Positions 1 to 8,483 of a stretch of DNA of 64,000 nucleotides are shown here, piece after piece. The translations under genes and the position numbers were made by a program. Location: contig DAOTTY010000081.1 of assembly GCA_034437575.1 (NCBI GenBank), forward strand, positions 68,632-132,631. The letters run 5' to 3'. This DNA is from DAOTTY01 sp034437575. Lineage in GTDB: Bacteria; Chloroflexota; Anaerolineae; Aggregatilineales; Phototrophicaceae. The notes beneath the pieces were generated by a model, which was not told where the DNA came from, did not search any database, and saw nothing but the letters and a program-made list of their open reading frames with translations. Position 1 is the first letter of the stretch. Each line of letters begins with the position of its first letter.

Positions 1-167
1 ACCAGTTTAGCCGCAGCCACCAAATCTGGTCACCCGATAGTCGCTATATCGTGTACAGTGAAGTGCTGGATGATACCCCAACGATCAATATTCTCGATAC
101 TCGGTTGGATTCAACGGTGCCTGTGTTCATTTCTGAGGGCACGCTGGGCATTTGGAGCTTCAATTAG
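1..167 (+). CDS. C-terminal end of a TolB/PD40-type beta-propeller protein (partial)
   Basis: This is the tail of a gene that begins before the window, read in the frame starting at base 3 and ending at TAG 165-167. About 54 residues are visible. They include a WSPDSRYIVYSE stretch, the usual blade signature of TolB/PD40-like propellers, and end in GIWSFN. Two later genes (31304 and 34842) carry the same kind of propeller at their C-termini, so this was probably also a surface lipoprotein. Its stop codon overlaps the proposed start of the next gene, which suggests translational coupling. The function of the whole protein cannot be judged from this fragment. Confidence 0.75.
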   Translation, partial: QFSRSHQIWSPDSRYIVYSEVLDDTPTINILDTRLDSTVPVFISEGTLGIWSFN

Positions 168-1731
168 TAAAACGCGCTCACCTGTACTGGTAACAGCCAG
201 TGTGGTTTTACTCACACTGGCCTGTGCCCGAACACAACCGGATGTCATTATCGTTACGGCGACGTTTGATGTAGCCGATAATACCGTTTTATCCGCGCCC
301 ACTGCCATTCAAGAGATGCCCGTTACCGCGATTGAACGCCCTACGCCAAACCCCACCAGGCCGCGCCCCTCAACGGCCAGTACAGAATATACAGTTCAAC
401 AGGGGGATACACTGGCTGGTATTGCTGTTGCGAATGGCGTTAGCCTCGAACTTCTCAGTGAAATCAATCAGTTGGACAATCCCAACCTGCTCACCGTAGG
501 GCAGGTATTGCAATTACCTGCCCCGCCCACAGATGAGACACCATCCTATAAGATTATCTCCGATGTACGGTTTGTCAGGAGCGCGTCTGCAAATGGGTTT
601 CATGTGCAGCAGTTCGTCAGCCAGCAAACAGGGTATATCCGCGATGCTGTTGAACCAGTGGAACTGAGCCGATCTAGTGGCATACGTGAGGAAATCCAAC
701 TACCAGCGGCGCAGATTGTAGAGCGGGTATCTATTGAGTTTAGTGTGGACCCCCGGTTATTGCTTGCCTTGCTGGAATATCGTTCAGGCTGGCTGACGCG
801 CCCCGTACTATCTGAAGAAGCGCGGCGCTTCCCTATGGGGGAAGTTAACGAGAACCGTGAGGGCCTATATAAACAGCTCGCCTGGGCCGCTAACCAATTG
901 AATGCAGGCTATTATGGTTATAAATATCGTGGCATAGAGACTCTCACATTTGATGGTGGCGAACGCCTGCGCTACAACACTGCACTGAACCCAGGAACAA
1001 TTGGCGTTCAGTACTTCCTCAGCTTGAACAACACCTATGCCAATTGGCTTCAGCAGGCAAGCCCGGGTAACTTTGATGCGTTTTACCTGTCACTCTTTGG
1101 TGATCCCTTTGCTGAGGAGACACAGCTACTTGTTCCCGTTAATTTACAACAACCTGACTTTATCCTTCCGTTTTCTGATAATGAAGTGTGGTTTTACACA
1201 GGTGGGCCACACGGTGCTTGGGGGAGTGGTAGTGCATGGAGTGCCATCGATTTTGCGCCACCAGATGAGCCGTCCACCGTCGCCTCAGCCTGTTACACGT
1301 CCCAATTTGCAGTACGTGCCATTGCAGATGGTCACATCACACGAAGTGCAGACGGCATGGTTATACATGATTTGGATGATGACCGGGATGATACAACAGG
1401 GTGGGTAATTCTGTACTTGCACATAGCCAGCATAAATCGCGTTGTGCCTGATATACAGGTTTCAGCAGGTGATGTTATCGGGTATGCGTCCTGCGAGGGT
1501 GGATTCTCTACGGCAACACACATGCATGTTGCCCGCCGTTATAACGGTGAATGGATTCCAGCATATTGTCATCATTGTGATGAAACAACGACAGTACCCG
1601 CATTCAATATGGGTGGATGGTCGGTCATTGGGTTTGATGGGCAGGAATATCAGGGCATTATGGTGCGCGACAACGAGCGCAGGCAAGCAGAGCAGGGGCG
1701 TCAGAACCCAATTAACCGAATTGCGTGGTAG
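163..1731 (+). CDS. LysM and M23-type peptidase lipoprotein
   Basis: Probable cell-wall hydrolase of 522 residues. I place the start at ATT 163, which overlaps the TAG stop of the upstream gene and has a GGAG Shine-Dalgarno at 154-157. That start gives a short basic segment, a hydrophobic stretch and a lipobox (LTLAC, Cys21), so the product should be a membrane lipoprotein. A LysM domain (YTVQQGDTLAGIA onward, about residues 76-119) should bind peptidoglycan. The C-terminal part (about 347-455) resembles lysostaphin-type M23 metallopeptidases, with a His/Asp metal-ligand region (GGPHGAWGSG, later AIDFAP) and a HMH motif. The long middle section is not recognised. The reading frame stays open upstream to an ATG at 58, but that start would run through the neighbour and lose the lipobox position. 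Confidence 0.82.
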   Translation: MSKTRSPVLVTASVVLLTLACARTQPDVIIVTATFDVADNTVLSAPTAIQEMPVTAIERPTPNPTRPRPSTASTEYTVQQGDTLAGIAVANGVSLELLSEINQLDNPNLLTVGQVLQLPAPPTDETPSYKIISDVRFVRSASANGFHVQQFVSQQTGYIRDAVEPVELSRSSGIREEIQLPAAQIVERVSIEFSVDPRLLLALLEYRSGWLTRPVLSEEARRFPMGEVNENREGLYKQLAWAANQLNAGYYGYKYRGIETLTFDGGERLRYNTALNPGTIGVQYFLSLNNTYANWLQQASPGNFDAFYLSLFGDPFAEETQLLVPVNLQQPDFILPFSDNEVWFYTGGPHGAWGSGSAWSAIDFAPPDEPSTVASACYTSQFAVRAIADGHITRSADGMVIHDLDDDRDDTTGWVILYLHIASINRVVPDIQVSAGDVIGYASCEGGFSTATHMHVARRYNGEWIPAYCHHCDETTTVPAFNMGGWSVIGFDGQEYQGIMVRDNERRQAEQGRQNPINRIAW

Positions 1732-1746
1732 CTTAAGAGATACAGA

Positions 1747-2559
1747 ATGAACAAAATACGATGGGGAATAAGTTTGTTGGTGGGGGCGGCCAGTCTAATG
1801 GGCCTGTCTGTATTTCAGGTGCAGTCACAAATCGCAATTCCCACTTCCACCCCTGCCCAAATTCGACTGGCCAGCGTTACCCCACCACCCGATGTAACCA
1901 GCACGTCAATCGGTCAGGATTCAGGCTTCGCCATCAGCGGTGAGACGGCCACACCCAGCGGCATCGTTATGATTGAGCCGATCTCAGAAGTCAACGTGCG
2001 CTCCAGCCCGGAAATTGCAGAAGACAATCGCCTGGGTGCCATACAAGCAGGCGAGCGTTATATGGTTGTGGGTCAATATTTTAACTGGTTGCAAATCCAA
2101 TACGAATTGGCACCAGACCAGCGAGCCTGGGTCTATGCTGATTTGGTCGAGGTTATTGGCGGAGATACGACAAACATTCCGACGGTGGTTGTTAATGCTA
2201 CACCCACTCCAGATCCACTTACTGATGGCGCAACACAAACTCGTGAGGCAATTCTGGCAGAGCCGGGCGGCGAACTAACCGTGACCGCGCTGTCACGTAT
2301 TATCACACTTCCAGAGGGGGTAGTGGAGGCTGGTAATGGGGAGGGGTTCGTCGTTAGTAACGAAACACCTCTGCCAACATTCACCTATCCGCCGGGTGTA
2401 TTGGTGGGGGTACCGACGTTAGAAGCTACTCGTGATATTCAGTTGTCAAGCAGTCAGCCGGCATCATCGGGGAACGTTGGGGGTGTTGCGCCCATTTTGC
2501 CGATTTTAGGGTTGGCCCTTTTCGGTATTGTGGGCATCATGATTAGTTTAGTTCGCTAA
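1747..2559 (+). CDS. Secreted SH3b-domain protein with C-terminal membrane anchor
   Basis: A 270-residue protein with an N-terminal signal or anchor (WGISLLVGAASLMGLSVF), a Pro/Thr-rich linker, one bacterial SH3 domain (about residues 75-140, core VNVRSSPEIAEDNRLGAI and RAWVYADLVEV), a second Thr/Pro-rich linker and a C-terminal hydrophobic helix ending in Arg (ILPILGLALFGIVGIMISLVR region). SH3b domains usually bind cell-wall peptides. It follows the LysM/M23 lipoprotein by 15 nt and is probably co-transcribed, so a cell-envelope role is likely. No enzymatic motif is visible. Confidence 0.75.
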   Translation: MNKIRWGISLLVGAASLMGLSVFQVQSQIAIPTSTPAQIRLASVTPPPDVTSTSIGQDSGFAISGETATPSGIVMIEPISEVNVRSSPEIAEDNRLGAIQAGERYMVVGQYFNWLQIQYELAPDQRAWVYADLVEVIGGDTTNIPTVVVNATPTPDPLTDGATQTREAILAEPGGELTVTALSRIITLPEGVVEAGNGEGFVVSNETPLPTFTYPPGVLVGVPTLEATRDIQLSSSQPASSGNVGGVAPILPILGLALFGIVGIMISLVR

Positions 2560-2567
2560 CAGAACCG

Positions 2568-2602
2568 ACGTGGGGCATAATTATGGCAACTGCGCCCCAC
2601 GT
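2568..2602. terminator. Perfect 9-bp hairpin between convergent genes
   Basis: ACGTGGGGC at 2568-2576 pairs exactly with GCCCCACGT at 2594-2602, leaving a 17-nt loop. It lies between the convergent SH3b gene and the A-type carrier gene. There is no T-tract on either side, so it may be a weak or bidirectional terminator or a transcript-end stabiliser. Confidence 0.5.
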
Positions 2603-2630
2603 TCAGCTATCTGGATATAGCTTATTGAAA

Positions 2631-3047
2631 TTAGTGGCTGCAGGTGCCGCAACCAGCGCCCTCAGCCGCCTCACCATCTTCCGTCTTGAAGGATTGTCCG
2701 CAACCGCAACTAGAAGCAGCATTCGGGTTGTCAATGCGGAAGCCGCCACCCATCAGGCTGTCTACGAAGTCAATGGTGGCACCTTCCAGATAGATCATGC
2801 TAGTGGGGTCAACCACCAGGCGCGAACCGTTATTCACATCAACGACGTAATCTGTTTCACGCGGTGATTGTTCGAAAGCCATGCCATATTGCATCCCGGA
2901 ACAGCCCCCACCAGATACAAATATACGCAACACATGATCCGGAATCTCGCGTTGTGCCATCAAGTTCTTGATGGTACTTGCTGCTGAATCTGTGATGGTG
3001 ATTGCAAATTGGTTTACTGCTTTGTCTATCGGTTCCATCGTAGTCAT
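2631..3047 (-). CDS. erpA: A-type iron-sulfur carrier (HesB/IscA/ErpA family)
   Basis: Scaffold/carrier that delivers Fe-S clusters to apo-proteins in the cytoplasm. The 138-residue protein has the family core: Cys49 in SGGGCSGMQYGM and the paired Cys114/Cys116 in SSCGCG, the three ligands expected of IscA/ErpA. The N-terminal extension of about 15 residues and the C-terminal tail with another CxxC (Cys133/Cys136) are additions to the usual roughly 110-residue form. The upstream gene on the same strand encodes a SufR-like regulator, and a good sigma-70 promoter sits between the two. ErpA, IscA and SufA cannot be separated by sequence alone, so the symbol is provisional. Confidence 0.88.
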   Translation of the reverse strand: MTTMEPIDKAVNQFAITITDSAASTIKNLMAQREIPDHVLRIFVSGGGCSGMQYGMAFEQSPRETDYVVDVNNGSRLVVDPTSMIYLEGATIDFVDSLMGGGFRIDNPNAASSCGCGQSFKTEDGEAAEGAGCGTCSH

Positions 3048-3086
3048 TGAAAATCCCCTTAAATGGTTAATTTGATTTACTTAAGC

Positions 3087-3115
3087 AGTTTAGCATACCC
3101 TTTTAACGAGGTCAA
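3087..3115 (-). promoter_or_regulatory. Sigma-70-like promoter for the A-type carrier gene
   Basis: Read on the minus strand: TTGACC (3115-3110), 17-nt spacer, TAAACT (3092-3087). The -35 box contains the TGA stop of the SufR-like gene. Transcription would start about 35 nt before the carrier gene ATG. Confidence 0.6.
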
Positions 3116-3768
3116 TTAAGCTCACGATCATCATCGTAATCATAGGGAATTAGATAACCGCAACTCGCTTCCCCATCTGTGATGAGCGAGACTCGCTGGG
3201 GAACCCGACCTACAAGGGATGCAACGAGGCGAGCATCCATTTTGCACAGTGCATGGCCCTTCGTAGCAACCTCATGGTAGGGGCAGTTGTACGTGTGTAA
3301 AATGTATCCGTCATCAGTGGTTTCGTAACGGGCTGTGTAACCATGTTTATTGAGGTATTCCACAGCCCGGTCAAGCCGGTGAAGGAGGGGAAGGTCTTCT
3401 GGAATGGTTGCACAGGAAGCCATATCATCGGCTACACCTTCCAATATCACATTAAATGCGTTTTGTGGCATCTGGTTTTGCATAACATCCAGCAGCTTAC
3501 CCGTTAGCACCGCATAGTTCGTAGGCATGTGCTTTTGGGCTTCTTCTGTAAGATGGTAAACATACTGTGGGCGTCCCGGCTTATCATGGTGCTGGCACTC
3601 TGTTGTTGTGATGCAATTTTGTTTTTGCAACAAGTTAAGGTGGTGCCGCACAGTGACAGCCGTTATCCCATCGCCACGCCGCTCGTGCAGCGCCTCAACG
3701 ATTTCTCGAACGGTAGACTGCCCCCGCTCATTCAATACTTCAAGGATTTGCTTGCGTGTGGTTTGCAT
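3112..3768 (-). CDS. SufR-like Fe-S-sensing winged-helix regulator
   Basis: Likely transcriptional repressor that senses Fe-S status. The N-terminal 75 residues form a winged helix-turn-helix (TVREIVEALHERRGDGITAV, HHLNLLQKQ, GRPQYVYHLTEEA) as in the ArsR/DeoR-like SufR group. The C-terminal half carries Cys162, Cys175 and Cys203 in a C-x12-C-x27-C arrangement (NCPYHEVATKGHALC, ASCGYLI). This matches the cysteine layout by which SufR holds a 4Fe-4S cluster. The gene directly downstream encodes an A-type Fe-S carrier, which supports the role. It is 218 residues, normal for SufR. Target operators were not identified. Confidence 0.8.
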   Translation of the reverse strand: MQTTRKQILEVLNERGQSTVREIVEALHERRGDGITAVTVRHHLNLLQKQNCITTTECQHHDKPGRPQYVYHLTEEAQKHMPTNYAVLTGKLLDVMQNQMPQNAFNVILEGVADDMASCATIPEDLPLLHRLDRAVEYLNKHGYTARYETTDDGYILHTYNCPYHEVATKGHALCKMDARLVASLVGRVPQRVSLITDGEASCGYLIPYDYDDDRELN

Positions 3769-3803
3769 GTTTTTGGTCTATTATGCTAATTACTATCATC
3801 GAA

Positions 3804-3833
3804 ATCATATCATCAGGCTTCTGGGACTGTCAA
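3804..3833 (-). promoter_or_regulatory. Promoter of the SufR-like gene
   Basis: Minus strand: TTGACA (3833-3828), 18-nt spacer, TATGAT (3809-3804). This is close to the sigma-70 consensus and leaves a 5' leader of about 30 nt before the ATG at 3768. Confidence 0.65.
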
Positions 3834-3853
3834 ACAGTGGTTTGACCTGGTTA

Positions 3854-3882
3854 TTGACCAATTTGCCAATCACGGACACAAT
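3854..3882 (+). promoter_or_regulatory. Possible promoter of the pheA-asd-hisD operon
   Basis: TTGACC (3854-3859), 17-nt spacer, CACAAT (3877-3882), about 50 nt before the GTG start of pheA. The -10 box matches only 4 of 6 consensus positions. Confidence 0.4.
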
Positions 3883-3930
3883 GCCGTGCATTCATTGGTG
3901 GCTGGCACAACTACAAAGGATTGAACTTAC

Positions 3931-4767
3931 GTGAGAGACGTTGTGGCTTTCCAGGGCGTACCGGGAGCCTACTCTGAACAGGCAATCCGGCAGCATTTTG
4001 GCGACGGGGTTGATGTGTTACCATGCCCCAGCCTGACAGAGTTGTTTGAACAAATCCAAACGCGGCAAGTGGAGTATGGCATCTTACCAGTAGAAAATGC
4101 GCTTGCTGGTGCAGTAGACCAGGCTTATGAACTGTTACTCGATCATGATCTCCGCATTCAAGCAGAGGTTATTTTGCATGTGCATCATGCCCTGTTGGCA
4201 CCGGCAGGGACTCAATTAGATAAGCTTCAGGCGGTGCGCTCTCATCCGCAAGCCCTTGCACAATGCGAAAAATTTCTTAAGCGCAACAACATTCAGCCCA
4301 TTCCATCGTATGACACTGCCGGGTCAGCTCGCATGATCTCTGAGGAAAAACCGGAAGGTATTGGGGCAATTGCAAGTGCCTTAGCGGGGCAATTGTACAA
4401 GTTGGACGTACTGGCCAACGAAATCGAAGATGTCCCTTTCAATTACACGAGGTTTTTCGTGCTGGGTCACGATGACCCGGCTTTGGGAACGTACAATAAA
4501 ACTTCACTGGTGTTCGCCACACGTCATCGTCCTGCTGCGTTGTATGATTGCCTGGGCGAGTTTGCGTCACGCGGATTGAACCTGACTAAGATCGAGTCGC
4601 GTCCCCGGCGCAATCGCCCCTGGGAGCCTGTCTTCTACGTGGATGTTGAAGGTCATTGGCAGGATGATGAGTTACAAGAAGCGTTAGTGCGTATTTTACA
4701 GCGGGCATCTTTTGTGAAAATGCTAGGGTCCTATCCGGCAGTGAAGACACGGTCAGTCGGGATTTAG
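3931..4767 (+). CDS. pheA: Prephenate dehydratase (with ACT domain)
   Basis: Converts prephenate to phenylpyruvate in phenylalanine synthesis. The 278-residue protein starts at GTG 3931, preceded by AAAGGA. The N-terminal catalytic domain shows FQGVPGAYSEQAI, PVENALAG and the substrate-site segment NYTRFFVL near residue 170. The C-terminal ACT domain (about 188-270) contains the GLNLTKIESRP motif, which in this family binds phenylalanine for feedback inhibition. Length and domain order are those of a monofunctional bacterial enzyme. It is first in a run with asd (11-nt gap) and hisD. Confidence 0.95.
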   Translation: MRDVVAFQGVPGAYSEQAIRQHFGDGVDVLPCPSLTELFEQIQTRQVEYGILPVENALAGAVDQAYELLLDHDLRIQAEVILHVHHALLAPAGTQLDKLQAVRSHPQALAQCEKFLKRNNIQPIPSYDTAGSARMISEEKPEGIGAIASALAGQLYKLDVLANEIEDVPFNYTRFFVLGHDDPALGTYNKTSLVFATRHRPAALYDCLGEFASRGLNLTKIESRPRRNRPWEPVFYVDVEGHWQDDELQEALVRILQRASFVKMLGSYPAVKTRSVGI

Positions 4768-4778
4768 AAAGGTAAGTC

Positions 4779-5870
4779 ATGGCGAAAAAACTTGATGTTG
4801 CGGTGCTTGGCGCGACGGGGGCGGTGGGGCAGCGCTTTGTGCAACTTCTTGAACATCACCCCTGGTTTCAAGTGGCAGAAGTTGTGGGGTCTGAGCGCAG
4901 TGCTGGTAAGCTGTATGGCGAAGCTGTGAATTGGGTGCTGGATGGCCAACCCGACGAGCGTGTTGCCGGGCTGAGGGTTCAGGCACTGGATCATGACATT
5001 CGCTCACTATTGGTCTTCTCTGCGTTGCCAAAACAAGCTGCTGATCCGATTGAGATGGAGCTTGCTGGACGAGGGCATGTGGTTTGCACAAATGCCTCCG
5101 CCAATCGCATGGTGGAAGATGTGCCGCTACTGCTACCTGAAGTCAATGAAAGCCATCTGCAACTGATTGATGTTCAACGGGCTAACCGCAACTGGACAAC
5201 AGGGGCGTTGGTCGCCAACTCTAACTGTACAACTATGCCAGTGGTGATGGCCCTAAAACCACTGATGCGCTTTGGAATTGAGCAATTCCATATGGTTAGC
5301 ATGCAGGCTATCAGTGGCGCAGGTTACCCTGGCGTCGCTTCACTGGATATTATTGACAACGTTGTGCCTTATGTCAGTGGTGATGAACATAAGATGGAAA
5401 CCGAAACCTTACGGATGCTTGGCGTTTACAATGGCGGCAGCATCAATTGGCTAAAGGCAAAAGCCAGTGCAGCCTGTAATCGTGTGCCTGTGGTAGACGG
5501 TCACTTAGTCAATATTTCGGTCAAGCTGGCAGAGCAACCTGACTTCGAGTTGATTATCCAGGCGTGGGATGATTATTTGACAGCGAACATTGTTCAGGTT
5601 TTGCCCAGTGCCCCTGAACGCCCGGTTCAATACCTGCGGCAGACGGATCGCCCCCAGATTCGCAGAGATCGCAACGCAGGCAATGGGATGACGACATCAG
5701 TAGGGCGACTGCGAGCGTGCAATCTGCTTGGTTACAAGTTCGCAGCGCTGACGCACAACACCATTCGTGGGGCTGCCGGGTGCAGCGTTCTGAATGCTGA
5801 ACTCATGGCTGTGCGAGGATACATTCACGAGTTCAACCCTACACCTGACGTCCACGAAGTTACAATGTAG
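4779..5870 (+). CDS. asd: Aspartate-semialdehyde dehydrogenase
   Basis: Reduces aspartyl phosphate to aspartate semialdehyde, the branch point to lysine, threonine and methionine. The 363-residue protein has an N-terminal NADP-binding motif (AVLGATGAVGQRFVQLL) and the active-site cysteine in NSNCTTMP (near residue 150). The NCTT form and overall length point to the archaeal/fungal-type branch of the family. It lies 11 nt after pheA. An LL-diaminopimelate-aminotransferase-like gene at 23624 could act further along the lysine branch. Confidence 0.93.
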   Translation: MAKKLDVAVLGATGAVGQRFVQLLEHHPWFQVAEVVGSERSAGKLYGEAVNWVLDGQPDERVAGLRVQALDHDIRSLLVFSALPKQAADPIEMELAGRGHVVCTNASANRMVEDVPLLLPEVNESHLQLIDVQRANRNWTTGALVANSNCTTMPVVMALKPLMRFGIEQFHMVSMQAISGAGYPGVASLDIIDNVVPYVSGDEHKMETETLRMLGVYNGGSINWLKAKASAACNRVPVVDGHLVNISVKLAEQPDFELIIQAWDDYLTANIVQVLPSAPERPVQYLRQTDRPQIRRDRNAGNGMTTSVGRLRACNLLGYKFAALTHNTIRGAAGCSVLNAELMAVRGYIHEFNPTPDVHEVTM

Positions 5871-5907
5871 AATGTAGGCAATGAGTTAATCCAACTGGAG
5901 CCTTACC

Positions 5908-7218
5908 GTGATTCAGTTTTTACAGTTAGACCAGCTTACTGCTACAGACAGGCATAAGCTGATGAAGCGTGCCGAGCAAGACATTAGCGACTTGCTGCCG
6001 CTGGCACAGGAAGTGACAGCACGCATCCGTGATGAGGGAGATGCAGCGGTCGTTGAGTATACACAGCGCTTTGACGCTGAGACCTTCTCCGCAGATATGC
6101 TAAAGGCTACTTCGGAGGATTTTGCTACGGCCCGTGCTTCGCTAGAGCCGGAGATTATCCAGGCCATCGAAGACGCCCACGCCAACATTCACAAATTCCA
6201 CGCAGAGCAAATGCCCGAACCGATGTGGTTCATGGAAGTGCAACCCGGCATTATGGCTGGCGAAAAAACAACACCTATCGCCAGCGTTGGCCTGTATGTA
6301 CCGCGTGGCAAGGGTGCTTTCCCATCTGTCATGCTGATGCTGGCAACCCCGGCTAAGGTTGCGGGCGTGCCGAAAATCATCGTTGTCACCCCGCCTGCGC
6401 CAAATGGCAAACCAGATGCTGCGGCACTGGTCGCGGCGGAGATTTGTGGTGTGGATGAAGTGTACGCAGTGGGCGGGATGCAGGCCATTGGTGCGCTGGC
6501 CTATGGCACCGAGACAATTCCAAAGGTCGATAAAGTGATTGGGCCGGGGAGCAGTTATGTGTCTGCGGCGAAGCGCCTGCTCTATGGCACCCTGGATGTT
6601 GGTCTGCCCGCCGGGCCAAGTGAGTCCGTTATCCTAGCAGATGAACACGTTGACCCGCGCCTGGCCGCGCTTGACCTGCTGGTAGAAGCCGAGCATGGGC
6701 CGGAGTCCGCAGCGCTGCTTGTGACGCACAGCCGGGAAGTCGCTGAGAAAGCGTGTGAGGTGCTGCCAGCGTACATTGCGGAGCTACCGGAATGGCGGCG
6801 CAAGTTCGTTGAGAATGTGCTTTCTAACTATGGTGGTGTACTGCTTACCGACAGCCTGGAAGCGTCCATTGCATTCATCAACGAATATGCACCGGAACAT
6901 CTGGAGGTGCTGACTGCCGAGCCGTTTATCACGCTTAATAAGATCACGAACGCTGGCGAAATTCTACTGGGCAGCATGACCCCGATTCCAACGGCGAATT
7001 ACTGCCTGGGCCTGAATGCTATTTTGCCGACAGGTGGATTTGCCCGCACTTTTTCTTCTGTAAGCGTACAGGACTTCCTGAAGCGCTCTGGTGTAGGCTA
7101 TCTGTCTCGTGAAGGTTATGAGCGCTTGCAGGGCACAACGGTGACTTTGGCAGACTACGAGGGCTTCCCAGCCCACGCGATGTCGATTCGCAAACGCAAT
7201 GAAATTATCGGGCTATGA
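5908..7218 (+). CDS. hisD: Histidinol dehydrogenase
   Basis: Zinc enzyme that oxidises histidinol to histidine in two NAD-dependent steps. At 436 residues it has normal length. Visible family landmarks are VGLYVPRGKGAFPSVMLM, KVDKVIGPGSSYVSAAKR, DLLVEAEHGPES and EYAPEHLEVL, which include the metal-ligand and substrate-binding segments. The start is GTG 5908 with a GGAG upstream. The stop overlaps the ATG of the next gene (ATGA), so a kinase of unknown role is translationally coupled to it. hisZ and hisG lie just beyond on the opposite strand. Confidence 0.95.
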   Translation: MIQFLQLDQLTATDRHKLMKRAEQDISDLLPLAQEVTARIRDEGDAAVVEYTQRFDAETFSADMLKATSEDFATARASLEPEIIQAIEDAHANIHKFHAEQMPEPMWFMEVQPGIMAGEKTTPIASVGLYVPRGKGAFPSVMLMLATPAKVAGVPKIIVVTPPAPNGKPDAAALVAAEICGVDEVYAVGGMQAIGALAYGTETIPKVDKVIGPGSSYVSAAKRLLYGTLDVGLPAGPSESVILADEHVDPRLAALDLLVEAEHGPESAALLVTHSREVAEKACEVLPAYIAELPEWRRKFVENVLSNYGGVLLTDSLEASIAFINEYAPEHLEVLTAEPFITLNKITNAGEILLGSMTPIPTANYCLGLNAILPTGGFARTFSSVSVQDFLKRSGVGYLSREGYERLQGTTVTLADYEGFPAHAMSIRKRNEIIGL

Positions 7219-8483
7219 GCGCGGATCTGCTTCAGCAAATCCAGCAGATGCAGTACAACGACAGGGGCGCAGCCGAAGCGCTCCTCGTCCGTTTTATTAG
7301 AGACACGTTTCCGCTTAATGTGGCATCGGTACAGTTAAACCCGTCGGCAGTCTCCCTCAACTCCTTCAACGGTTTCCTCACACTAACCGATGGTAAGCGC
7401 CTGTTCTTCAAAACCCACACCGAATCAGATAATATCATCGGGGAATACTATCGTGCGTCGGTGCTGGCGGATGCGGGTTACCCGGTGATTCAGCCAGTTT
7501 ACAGTTCGACTGAGGCCGGCAAGCATCTACTCATCTATGAGGTAATCGAGTCGCCATCGGTGTTTGAGGTTGCCTGGGATATTGAGCTTGGCAACGCAGA
7601 TTCGTTAGGGGGCCTTACTGCTGCACAGAATCAAGCGGATGATGACCTGCTTGATCTGTACAAGGCCACGCTACGGTCTCAGAAAGCCGCTGACGCCGCA
7701 AAGGAGCCAATTCACCAGCTATTCCACCATCGGCTTACAAAAGGGCGTCTGGAGCGATTCTACGGCCCACTGCCGGGCCAGCCGCTCTCTGATTCTATTC
7801 GGGTGGTGCTACCTGATGGGGAAACCACAATGCAAGCCATACGCAGGACCCGCTGGCTCGTCAACGGGCAGGCATACACCGACACCCTGGACGATATTAT
7901 TGGCAGAGCGGTGCGTCTACTCGCGCCAGCCCAGGCGGGTCCGTCAGTCATTGGTCATGGTGACGCACACAACGGTAATGTGTTCTTTGAGCGCGATCCA
8001 CAGGGCAGTCGATTATTATACTTTGATCCGGCATTTGCTGGCCGCCACCATCCGCTGCTCGATCTGACTAAGCCACTGTTCCACAATGTATTCGCCATGT
8101 GGATGTACTATCCGCAAGAAAAACGCGACGTGACCACCATTGAGCTAGTTCAAAACGGCAGCGATTGGATTGTGACGCATGATTATAGCTTGCCGCCTGT
8201 GCGCCATATGTTTCTTCGGAGTAAGCTAGATCGGGTGTTGGTGCCAACGTTACAGCTATTGCAAGCTGAGGGTGTGCTGCGTGAAGACTGGCGAGATTAT
8301 CTTAAATGTGCGCTGTTCTGCTGCCCGTTCCTAACGATGAACCTGGCCGATGATAAACGCTTCCCACCGCCGATTACACTGCTGGGCCTTACGATGGCTG
8401 TTGAAATGGGCGCGGAAAGCCACGGTGAGCGCAGCCTGATTGACCGCGCTTTGGATGAAGTTTCACAACAGTTAGACAGTTAG
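7215..8483 (+). CDS. Aminoglycoside-phosphotransferase-fold kinase of unknown substrate
   Basis: A 422-residue protein with the APH/choline-kinase fold signature. Lys66 in RLFFKTH is a candidate ATP-site lysine. The catalytic Brenner motif is HGDAHNGN (His248-Asp250), followed by a metal-binding Asp271 in YFDPAFAG. The substrate is not evident. It starts inside the hisD stop codon (ATGA) and ends in a 4-nt convergent overlap with hisG. Setting argues for a small-molecule kinase linked to amino-acid metabolism rather than antibiotic resistance. APH-fold homoserine kinases (ThrB2) are one possible relative, but this protein is about 100 residues longer than those. I do not assign a reaction. 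Confidence 0.8.
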   Translation: MSADLLQQIQQMQYNDRGAAEALLVRFIRDTFPLNVASVQLNPSAVSLNSFNGFLTLTDGKRLFFKTHTESDNIIGEYYRASVLADAGYPVIQPVYSSTEAGKHLLIYEVIESPSVFEVAWDIELGNADSLGGLTAAQNQADDDLLDLYKATLRSQKAADAAKEPIHQLFHHRLTKGRLERFYGPLPGQPLSDSIRVVLPDGETTMQAIRRTRWLVNGQAYTDTLDDIIGRAVRLLAPAQAGPSVIGHGDAHNGNVFFERDPQGSRLLYFDPAFAGRHHPLLDLTKPLFHNVFAMWMYYPQEKRDVTTIELVQNGSDWIVTHDYSLPPVRHMFLRSKLDRVLVPTLQLLQAEGVLREDWRDYLKCALFCCPFLTMNLADDKRFPPPITLLGLTMAVEMGAESHGERSLIDRALDEVSQQLDS

